Source: Megalonaias nervosa
Lineage: Eukaryota; Mollusca; Bivalvia; Unionida; Unionidae
Length of the DNA stretch: 64,000 bases
Assembly: GCA_016617855.1 (NCBI GenBank)
Contig: JAECUM010006691.1
Span: 1 to 64,000 of the forward strand
Reading direction: 5' to 3'
A program made the translations under genes and the position numbers. Of this stretch, positions 11,701 through 23,900 are shown one piece after another; the first letter of the stretch is position 1; the number at the start of each line of letters is the position of its first letter. The notes below the pieces were generated by a model, which made no database searches, had not been told where the DNA came from, and saw only the letters and a program-made list of their open reading frames with translations.

Positions 11701-14700
11701 GTGTGATTTGGATTTTTAATGTAGCTTTAACAATTTTTCAGTTATATCGCTACGATGTCTGCAGTGTGGCAGTTTCGAGTGATGTCTAGCACTGAAGTAT
11801 CATGCCGCAGACTTGTGGCATGATGTCCCACCCATTCACATTATCTTAACACCAGGTGGACCAGTCCTAACATTAACCGCTTAATGCTGAGCACCAAGCA
11901 AGGCAGCTACTGGTACCATTTTTTAAAAGTCTTTAGTATGACTCAGCTGGGGCTCAAACCTGTGACCTCCAGCATCCGAGGTGGATGCTCTAACCACTTG
12001 GGCCACCGAAGCAGTCACTTTAAAACACTTTAAAGTAAGACACTAATGGAAAGTAAATTTCCAGAACAACAAATACATGTACTAGTTCATGTCCTCCCTT
12101 TTAAAAAAAGGTGATTTATACCTTGCCTTGAATTAAAAAGAGCTTTTTCGCTATAAAATAATGTGACAAAAAAGTTCTGAAAAATAGTTTTTAAAAAATG
12201 TACAATTATTTAACAATAATAGTAGTGCAAATGACACATACATTCCATGACCTTGTCCCCACTAATGACCTGGGCTTTTACACTTGGGAATTTACTATGG
12301 CATAATAATTTTTGGAACACGGTAAAGGTTCATCAAAACATCTAGTGGAGTTAAAAATGACAGTCTGGATAAGAAGACATATCACTACATCAAAATTCAG
12401 GTCACAACAAAGAATAATGACTTCTTGTGACCTTAATATTGCTATTAATGAGTATGACTTTGAATACACGAGGCACTGTCAAGTCATGAGATATAACAGG
12501 CTCAAGTTTCACTAAAACATCTTCATTTGTTCAAAAGTTTTACCTAGACATGGCTAGAGGTCATTAATTTACGTTTTCTCTTGCCATGACCTTGGTCTTA
12601 AAGCAAGAGGCATGGCTATAGTATGTGACATACTGTTTACCCATGATATACAAATGGTTAGTTTCATTAAATACCTTCAAATGTTCAAAAGATATACATG
12701 TAATCAAGAGAGGGATAAAAGTCACTAAACTGCCATTTCATCTGCCATCACCTTGACCTTGCTGCCAGGGAATTCAGGCAAACTTTCATTCATAGATAGG
12801 CAGATATGCCGTAACTTAATATACCCAACTGAAGATACACATATCAAAATAAATTTCTCTGTAAATACCAGCCTGGATTTCTACCCATCCACTGCATTCC
12901 ATTCCAGCTGTAAGATATTTATCACCCATTCTACTGACAATAAAAAATTTTTTATTATCTTGTGCAACATTTTTCTAAAGCCCCTGACTGCATATTACAC
13001 AAAGAATGGATAGTAAACATGAAAATTTGATACAAGTCTACTATCATGAATAAAATGACTATATATTAAAAATCATCACAAAGGTTTCTAGTAAGAAATG
13101 TCTTGTCTTCTACAAGTAGTCCCACCATAGGCATATCACAAACTCTTAGAATACCCATACCTGTTTCTTGCTTACATTAATGATACAGATGTCAACCTGC
13201 TGTTGCTTACATTAATGATACAGATGTCAACCTGCTGTTACTTACATTAATGATACAGATGTCAACCTGCTGTTGCTTTATACATCTATTTATCTTTTCT
13301 TCAACTCCAGATTTCCATTATTCCTTTAAACTGTTCAGTGATGACCTCAATAAAATCTCTGGCTGGGCAAATGTTTGGTTGGTCTACTTTAACACTTCAA
13401 AAACTGAGTATATTCTTTTCACATGGAGGAAGCTAATTAAAGACTATATTCCTGAAATTGTGTTTAACAGTCAAAAAATAAACTTTGTTAATTTGTCTCA
13501 ATTAATCTCAGCACTAACAGTAATGTTTATTTTGAAAACGTGGTCCTGCCAAATCAATAATATAACACTACCTGCATCCAGTCATCTAGGATACATCATT
13601 AAATAAAAATATATCCATGAACAGTAGATTACACCCACCCCATGTTTAATATTTCTCTATTTCAGCACTTGTAGGGCATTGCTGACTCTGGAGATTACTG
13701 ACCAACAGGTACATCATCTTGAATAAACTTACAGTGCAGAAAACATTATTTTTTTGCATTTACCTTCACCAATGACCTCTAAATCCCAAAATCAATAGCT
13801 TTCATTCCTATGATAAGTGCAAACAATCCACACAGTTTGCTCAAGAAACTCCAGAACAAAAGTTCTTGTACCAAAAACTTGTACTTCTCCAAGTCCTAAT
13901 GACCTTGACCTTTGGCATTTTAATGCCAAAATCAATAGACTTCTACTGTACCTTAAGTGCAAGTTCTCGATAACCTTTGGTCAAGATATATGGTCTGGAA
14001 CTGAAGTTATTATGCAAAAAACATGTTCCTTTGTTCAATTAATTGATCCCCAAAACAAAACAGGCTTTTTTCTTACCTAAAGTATAAACCATCTGTATAC
14101 TCTGGTGAAGGTACATGGTCAAATGCTTAATTTTTGCTTGTATAATTTGTCAATTTTCAGTCTGTGACCTTGACCTTTGACCCCCTAATCAATAGGCTTC
14201 ATCCTTACTTCAAATGCCATACACACAGTTTGGTCCAGGTCTGTAATGAACAACTAATATTACTGTGAGGAAACCATTTTTCTTCTTTCAGGCAGAATGA
14301 CTGCACTTTGACCTTTTAAATCCATCTCAAATATTCTTGGGCAATAAAATTTTCAAATTACATGCTGTGGCAGCCATACTGGATATAAGATCTGTACCAT
14401 TTTATTTAAAACAGACAAGACACCAATAGAAGACTAGCAAAAGCACTATGTTGACATGACCATCCATTCCAAAGAATTAGAGACAAAATTTTCAATATAT
14501 TTATTAGGGTAGCTATATTTGAGGTCAGAACCTCACCATTTTCATTCAAGACCAACTAGATATCATAATTAGTAATTGGTGAAAACCCCATGTCAATATG
14601 AATTTCCACTTAGGAGAAGCAGCAATAAACAAGATTTTCAAATTGGTTGCTATGGTGGCCATACAGGACATCAGATTGGCAAAATTTTTACTTTAGACTA

Positions 14701-17700
14701 ACTAGATACCATAAGAAGTAATCTGGAAAAAACCCAATGCTGATACGATTTTCTGTTCTGGATTAGTAGTGATAACAAGATTTTCAAGATGGCTGCTGTG
14801 ATGGCCATATTGGATGTCTGAGCAGTACCATTTTCATTTAAGACCAACTAGACCTTGGGATGAATGTAGTTGTAAAGTTTTTTGGCAATCTATCAAGTAA
14901 AGTAGGAGTAGCAATAATAAATTTGTGCCAATAAACAGATGGATGTCAGACAGATGTGGGTGTAAAGTTTAAGGCAATCCTCCAAGTAGTTTACAAGTAG
15001 CTATAACAAACTTGTGTTAATAGACAGATGGATGGATGTCATAAGCTGAAGAGTGGACAACAGATGATGGATGATGAACAACAGGCCATCCCATGTGTTT
15101 TTTCTGGTTTATGGACAGTGTGGTTAAAAATTAGTGTATGTTTTATGAAATCATTAAAGAAAACTGTCTGGATTATATCACATATCTAACACCACGAGCC
15201 ATCCAGAATGTTTTTTTTTACAACCTGAGAAATTTAAACAACTAAGTTCAACTCTGGACCAGGGGTGTAACTACCATACAGCAACAGTATGCAAGGCATA
15301 GGGCCCACAAATTATTTTTTTACAATATAGATTAAACAGGGGCTCACAAAGGGATCCAAATATCCAAGCTATGCAACTGCTCTGGACTCAAACTTCATTA
15401 CATCAAAACCCATATTTCCTCTGCACCAAATATATGGAACAACCTTCCAACTTCAATCAGATCTATGGTTCTTCGTCTTTCAAACATTTTAAAATGGGAA
15501 TATCAAATGATGCTAGATTCACGCCTTCTTAACTCGTGTCTAAAAAGAAAGCTCAGTTCTGCTGGTATATCTATTACATAACTGCCACTCTTAAATATGA
15601 CCTATTTTGTGCTAATATCATCAACAATCCAACTTTCACATGTGCCCTGGCAATTGAAAACAACTAAAGTAACCCCTCATTATAATGCCATCCATGTGAA
15701 CCATAGAGTATACCACCTAACAGTGAGACATCCTTATTATGAAGCAAATGCTGAATAAAATTTCACTACTGTTAATGAAATGGGATCCATGACTTTGCAT
15801 GCTTTATAACAAAAACTGTGTTATAATAAAGGGATTTATAACAAAAACTGTGTTATAATAAAGGGATTTATAACAAAAACTGTGTTATAATAAAGGGATT
15901 TATAACAAAAACTGTGTTATAATAAAGGGATTTATAACAAAAACTGTTATAATAAAGGGATTTATAACAAAAACTGTGTTATAATAAAGGGATTTATAAC
16001 AAAAACTGTGTTATAATAAAGGGATTTATAACAAAAACTGTGTTATAATAAAGGGATTTATAACAAAAACTGTGTTATAATAAAGGGATTTATAGTGAGG
16101 CAGCATTATTTATCTTTGAGTGCAGGATATATAGCATTCAGGGGCAATATTTAATACCAAGTCTTTCAGCTTTTAAAATTCAAATTGGTTTTAATGCTGC
16201 TGTCCTAGGCAGTGAGCTATACCCTTTAACAGAAATATTTTAAAGATGCCTGCAGTCCTAAAGTACATCACAGACACAACTCATTCAATTTATCATCTTT
16301 TACCAGAAATGGCATTATTCTCTGGTCATTTACAATACCTGCCAGAATGACCATGTACACAATCATGCTATCTCTCCTTCCATTTATCATGCTCTGTAAA
16401 TATATTCAATGTAAATTTTGCCAATAATTCTATTTATATATACTGAAGGAGTTAGTCAGTTACAAGAACTTGTTACCCAATCTATTTAACATTTATATTT
16501 GCATTCACTTTTTTGCTATAAAAATGCATAAAATAACTAATTTTCAGTCTGTGAGAATGCTGATGGAAAATGAGAGCTGAAACAAACCGTAAACAAGCAC
16601 ACATGAAATAATTACATAATGATGCTATATTCACAAGCCAAAGTAACACTTTACAACCATTGGCTAAATACTTGTACATCGTATGTGTGGTTGAGTGTGC
16701 GTGTTTTAGATTTTTAACATAGCTTTAACAATTTTTCAGTCATATTGCTACAATGTCTGCAATGTGTCAGCTTATAGTGATGTCTGGCACTGGGGCATCA
16801 TGCTACAGACATTTAGCATCATGTCCTACCCAGTCTCATTATACTGACACCAGGCCGACTGGTCCTAACACTAACCTCTTAATGCTGAGCACCAAGTCAG
16901 GCAGCTGCTAGTACCATTTTATAAGTCTTAAGTATGACTCGACTGGGGTTCAAACACACATCCTACCACATCTGAAGTAGATGCTCTAACCACCAGGCCA
17001 CCGGAGCAGTCTGTACACCATATAACAAATCTCTAAAATTCACAAAACACAATCACATTTTGCCTCAACAGATATGACTAATGAAATTACTATTGTATTC
17101 TTAACTGCACAACACATGACATGAGCACCATCTTGTACTATCTGATCAGTATAACTTAGACACACTGTAAAGTCAATGAAAATATTTTTTAGTAACAAGA
17201 TACCTACACCTAACACACCACTCCCTCGATAACTCGCGCCCTGACAACTCGCAAACCCGCTTATAACGCAGGGTCAGGCATGGATCCCATTTTTAAAACC
17301 AGAAAATACCCCAAAAATTGATCCTTATTTATTGAACTTGAAGAAAATCGCGATCAAAATTAGTAACCTAAACTTTGATATATTGCTCGTTTTATCGTCG
17401 AAAACGGTAGATAGGACCTGAAATTTTAATCAACATTATGAAATATCAAATTTAAAAATAAGGCATACAATTTTTTACATTTTCTTTCCAAACGGTAGTA
17501 CACTGCAATTAACGATATGTGAGGAAATTTTGATCAATGAAAATGTCACTTACACCGAGTGGAGGAGTACTTTAATAAATAAATACAAATTAAATAATTT
17601 TTTATCAATTGAAATTTATGTTCTAGTCCCATCTTTTAGTTTCTTTTAAGTGTAATCATCATAAATGCAATGGGTCCTCCTGTAATTAAATATAAAATGT

Positions 17701-20700
17701 GTCAATCTACTGGAATAGCTATGTCCACGAGCGTTTCTCTAAGAACCTAATTAGGTGCCGACCGTGTTTTGATAACTGACTTGCGGAAGTATTTGTTGTA
17801 TTGTTGCACTGAATTAATAGCTGGCCTTCTTTGTATTATCATGTTAATTGCATCTTTTGAATCAAATAAAGGAGCTGGAATAAAAGAAAAGTTAAAAGGC
17901 ACGAAAATCCTACAAACTTAAAATCTAGCGGCCCCGGTCGTATGTCAGGTGAACTCACTTCATTTGATCAATCACTGTTATAAATGTTATTGTGTATGTA
18001 ACATAAACTACCTTAAATTAACTGACTCACTGGTAACTGTGATCAAAGATAGCAAGGCAACCAAGCGAAATGAATACTTCGTAAAATAAAGAGCTTGGTT
18101 TCACAGATACGGACAACTGTGGGCAAGCGAGTTTCAGAGAATTCTTGAACTGGCACTTAGAGATATCCTCAAGGATGATAAGAAGTTTCATTATTACTTC
18201 CAATGAAATCATGACATCAATACTGTACTAATTGAACAATAAAAAAATTGAGATTCGACGTAGACGATTGTCTCACGAAATAAATTTCGCTTGTTTTTGA
18301 AAAAAAGGAATCTTGTTCGGTGGTGTATCGACAGTTAGACTAGTTTCCCGCTCTTTTGACTCCCCATTTGGCAGGATACTATTAAATACCACTCAGGGAA
18401 CCAGACTCATCAAGAAAACAAAATGCAGTGACATAATACACAAATGTTTTCAAGTACTCGTTATGGTTGTTTAAACCATTTGAAACTATCTTTCCCATGA
18501 TGGACATTTTGAAAATAAATGTTATTTAAACAGAATAACGAACAACTTCATTAGAAAAAGCGCGTTATTAAAAATTATTATCAACGTGATTGTAAAATGA
18601 GCATTCAGTCATTAAATGGCCCAGTTCCCTAACCCCAACCCCCCCCCTCGGCTGTTTTCTCAATGTCTAAGTGAATTTTTTCAACTTTTGGAGGTCCCTC
18701 AGTAACTCGCGCCCTCACTTATAGTGCAGTCTATGTTTGTGGACACTGTTGTGCACGACTTATCGAGGGAGAGGTGTAGTTCCAATAAAAAATAAACTTT
18801 TCCAAATCATCCTTCAGTATATTTTCAATACTTAAACAAAAATTAGTTTACCTCTTTATCTAAATTAAACCACCATCTAAATCGTTCTATCATGAATTGC
18901 TTGCCATTCACACCATTTATGAAAATAGCTTAAGTGGACCAAGGTCCTCGTGCTGCTAAACCATTTTTCATCATTCGCCCATACAGCACTGTTACAAACT
19001 GTATCATTCACTCTTACAGCACTGTAACAAGCTACATCATCCAACCTTACAACACTATAATAAATTACACCATCCACCCTTACAGCACTGTAATAAATTA
19101 CATCATCTACCATTACAGGACTGCAATAAATTACATCATCCACCCTTACAGCACTGCAACAAACTATATCACTTGCCCTTACAGCACTGTAATAAATTAC
19201 ATTTTCCACCCTTACAGCACTGCAATAAATTGAATAATCAACCATTACAGCAGTATATCAAACTACATCATCCACCCTTACAGCCTGCAAATAATTACAT
19301 CATCCACCCTTACAGTATTGTCATAAATTATACCATTCACCCTTACTGTACTGTAACAAATTACATCATCCACCCTTACAGCACTGTAATAAATTATCCA
19401 TATTTACAGCACTGTAATAAATTACATTATACAGCCTTACAGCACTGTTATAAATTACATCGTCCAGCCTTACAGCACTGAAAATAATTAACATCATTCA
19501 CCCTTACAGCGATGTAATTACATAATCCACCTTTACAACAATGTAATAAATTGCATCATTCACCCATACAGAACTGTAATAAATTACATCATCCACCCCT
19601 ACAGCACTGTAACAAACTAACTCACCCACCCTTACAGCACTGTAATAAATTAAATCATCCACCCTTACAGCACTGTGATTAATTACATCATCCAGCATTA
19701 CATCACTTTAATAAATTAATTTAAATTTTTGGCTTTATTTCAGTAAACATATTTCCTTTTACATTTTTGTACCTGAGGGCTTTGAAGATATAATTTGTTG
19801 ATGCACTGTTGATGCAGAAAAACACTACAACCTGCATCAATGGCTGTCTGAATTTTCCCAAATATGTATACCTCAGAATAATGTTCTGTTGATGTTGTCC
19901 ATGAAGTAAATGCAATTGCTTTGTATATTTATTGCTAATTTAATTCTTAAATGCATGTAATTATTAAACCATCCACAACATGTACATATAATAAAATAGT
20001 GATCCCATTACTGGTTCCCTATTGCACACTTGTATTCTGCAAGTGTTTCCCCACTGCAACACAATATTAACAAGATGGATTCACTATCATTCAGGTCCAG
20101 TGTATGAATAAATGTGTTTACAATTCAATGTTGATTGTTGCTCTTCAAACTTACTTGAAAGCCACTAATGAATGAGATAACAAAGAAGTAATCTAACTTT
20201 CCAAATCTATGCTTTTTGAGAATCATAACAAGAACTTGCTGACAAGAACTGTTACAATGCCAGTAGAAAAAAACAACCAAAGAAAAAACACTTAAAGTTG
20301 AAAGAACACCCAATCACCTAAGATTTAATGAAATAAACACATTTGACATCAAATACAGAGACATGAAATATTATGCCTCAAAAAAGTGATAGTGTCAATG
20401 ATTGACACATGGAATGTCATGTCATGGTATAAAACATCATGTCTACCTCATGTGATCATGCTTCATGCGATTGTTTCACACACATGATCATGTTTACCTG
20501 TCTTGTTTGATTCAGTATAACAGAAAATTTATTGCCCTTGTTTGGGGAAGATACGAAACTTTGTTCACCTGCAGCAAGTCATGCTCCACTCGTTTTGCCC
20601 TCTTGTAACATGACTTGCCATAGGTGAACACATTTTCACATCTCCCCCTAACAATGGCAATAAATGTATATTGCAGATATAACCATACTAAACAAATCAG

Positions 20701-20886
20701 TTCTATGTTTCCTTCATTTTTCATCATTTTTTTAAAAATGAAATCCAGTGAATTAGTTGTAAGTTGGATCCACCAAGACAATCCTACTATTGTTAAATGA
20801 AGCAGTACACATCATGCTGCATTTTCTGGAAAAAGTAACATTTTCTAGAAATAGTTGCAGTTTAATGAAATGTCTGGAAATTTTAG

Positions 20887-20931
<45 letters not shown>

Positions 20932-23900
20932 TATTTATATTTTTAATGTAGTTTTAACAATTTTATAATCATATCACTATGATGTCTGCAGTGTAGCAGT
21001 TTATAGTGATGTCTAGCACTGGGGAATCATGCCACAGACATCAAGCATCATGTCCCACCAAGTCGTATTATACTGACATCAGGCCAACCAGTCCTAACAC
21101 TAACCTCTTAATGATGAGCACCAAGTGAGGCAGCTGCTAGTACCATTTTTATGTTTTTGGTATGACTTGGCCGTGGTTCAATCCCGCGACCTCCCACATC
21201 TGAGGTGGACACTCTAACCACTCAGGCCACCGGAGCAGTCTTTAGTGCAAGTGATCTTTCAGAAACCAGCCAAATCACTCCTGTTGGCTTTGGCATCTCA
21301 TGCTAAAGCCAACAGGTTCAATTCAATAAACATTTTATTTTCTTGTTTAGACTTAAATGCTACCTTCTGTTCAATGTAAGTAAATTTCTTCACTGGTTAA
21401 CAAATCTCTAGGATAAATTTGTTAAAAAATGCAAATTTTGCCAGGGACTACAATAGGATGCAAAAACAGCTCACTGACTCGATTAGTTGTTGTTGTTGTT
21501 GTTGTTGTTATAGGGTTTAACGCCATTTTTCAGCACAAGATAGGCTATACATGGCGGCCAGTATTAATGGTGGAGGAAGAACCCTGGAAAACCCCGGGAA
21601 GAACCACCGACCCACAGGAAGCTACTGGCAGGCTTTCTCACATACCCACGTTAGCCGAGCCTGGACTCGAACTCACGCAGACAGAGGTGAGATGGCAGTG
21701 ATCCATAACGATCAGCGCTTTAGACCACTCGGCCACTCGGGGCCCCCGACTCGATTAGTGTATTTATACTTTTGAGTGTCTTGACTATTAAATATTGAGG
21801 AAAGAAACACACAAAAAATAATGAAAATGCTGAATTACAAAGCATGATTTTGTCTGGATTAGTTTGATAGGAACATCATCATGGAATCTGCTTTTAAAAT
21901 ATATTAAGCAAGATTCAAATTAACATCTTTAAAGAGTTCGGGTTTGATTGATTGTAAAGTTGCCATTAAAATCTTAAAACACCGAAATTTGAGCAATTAA
22001 AGTAGATAATTGGGCTTAAAATCAGACCCTCCAATTCTGTGTGCAGTCTGGCTGAAACCTTTTCACAAAATTTTGTGGGAAATTTTACAAGTATTATCCA
22101 AGGTATGTCTTTCCTGTCTGTATCATATAGACAAAGGGCAATAACTCTTGCCCATTATTTCCCCTTTCCATAAAAGACAAGGCTTGAAAAGATTACTATC
22201 TCATAAGCAGAAATTTTTCATGAGACAACTCTGTTATGGTGAGATGTCAGAATATGCCATGTGTATTGACACTTCAACCACAATGAGAGGCTTTGAAGGG
22301 TTATGTCCTCTTTCACAGGTTTAAGTGGAAGAAAGTTTTGAGCTATATGAATTGGCTCAGGTCGCTTCAGATAATGCTTAAGAACATATACTTGATCCTG
22401 TCTGAACACCTCTTGGAATGTGTCAATTCATGAGAGAGGTCATATGATGACCACCTGATTGCCTACTGACAGCAACCTCGTTGCATCATAAGAACTACTA
22501 AGCCATCTGATCAAAACTGAAGGTATGGTGAGTCAACAGATAGGGCAAGTAAGTCCTGACTATGCATGCCAAAACAGGTTTTGTATGAAAGGAGCTTCAG
22601 CAAGGTACTGGCTATGGGCTCAGATTTGTTTGAATTCAGCAAGTCAGAACCCACAAAATATTCCACTTGGAAAACAGTGGGAATGATTTAGACCTATGAA
22701 AGTCAAAGTTGGCCAACAAGTCTGAGAAGTCATTTTCCGCCTTAATGATGGAAAGTGTTTTCAAAGAACAATAGTCCCTAATAGTAATTGGGGACAACCT
22801 TTTTCCTCAAACAGACAGAGAAAAAAGTCAGCTAATTGTTGGATTGAGGCACTCAAAAGGATAATGTTATTGACTTTGCACCAGTCCTTGAAGACATGCC
22901 ACTTTCCCTCATAAGACTTGAGATTGGAGGGCCTTCTTGTTTGTGAAATTCCTTCCACAATCAAAGGGTTAAACTGCTTATGCTGCAAGGCTTTATGACA
23001 AGAGCCAGGTATGAAGAAGTCAGTCTGAGCAATTATCGAACACTTGGTAAATCTATCACTTGATAAGGAGATCATTGATCCAGGACTTTTCCCAACAGGG
23101 AGGGGCAAACAGAATCTTTATGCACTACTGGCCACTCAATTTCTGTATACTTTTGGAACCAAGACTGTTGGGAAGTAGGCAAAGGCCCAAACACCCTTCC
23201 AACTGATTGAAGGGCACTGACCACCGAAGCCTTGGGTTCTGGAACGTTAGAGATAAAGGTCAGCAGCTTGTGATTCGACCTTGTCACAAAAAGACTGATC
23301 ATCGGATGTTCCCACAGGAGGCAAATCTGATGAATGACTGATGAATGGAGTTACCATTCTGCACCGAGATTCTGGCCCTTCCAGGACTGAGAATCGGCCA
23401 AGATAGTGATTCTGCCATTCTGATCTGGATGTCAATATTCTGATGTGCATACCAACAGTTGAATTCCCAGAACAAAATGCAGGCTTGAGGTGATTTGGTA
23501 CTGTCCTGTTTGAGGAGGTACAACACTACCACCATGTTGTTGGTCATAAAGAGCACTACCTTGAGGACAGTATATCCAAATTTTAAAGGCTTTGATGATA
23601 GCTTTTTCATTTCTAGGAAACTGATGTGGAGACCTGCATCTATCAGGAATGGAGAGAACAAAAAAGGGAGAGGGTTGGCAAAACTAGATACAAAACCCCT
23701 CCAAGACAATTTGGATCACCCACAAGCTTTGCAGAAGATCAGTCCAAAGCTCTTTGGATTGCACGAGTCTGGAATCTACTGGAAGGCTGTCTTCTGGCAT
23801 TTGGGGACATCGGAGGCTTGGGAGAAGAGAAACTTATCCTCTCTGTATGACTGCCTCCAAGACTAATTAAATAGGTTGTCTCTGTATAAAGGGTTGGGAA

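Larger units (their letters stand above)
12230..14330. repeat. diverged repeats containing TGACCTTGACCTTTG
   Basis: The motif TGACCTTG or TGACCTTGACCTTTG, followed by an ATCAATAG-CTTC stretch and a long AT-rich spacer, recurs around 12250, 12580, 12750, 13770, 13905, 14165 and 14305. The copies are strongly diverged. A LINE fragment (13140-13615) interrupts the series. Confidence 0.55.

Noticed and set aside
11941..12016. tRNA gene on the minus strand
   Set aside because: A and B box likeness is present, but the acceptor and anticodon stems do not form and the sequence continues into a SINE body; the same holds at 16.9, 21.2, 21.7, 30.2 and 59.9 kb.
18877..19698. Repetitive frames on both strands across the 33-bp array
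   Set aside because: Unit length divisible by three gives open frames on both strands; no sign of coding.
23495..23866. Plus-strand frames of 123 and 74 codons
   Set aside because: They are antisense to the DIRS-like RNase H/recombinase remnant, which explains the sequence better.
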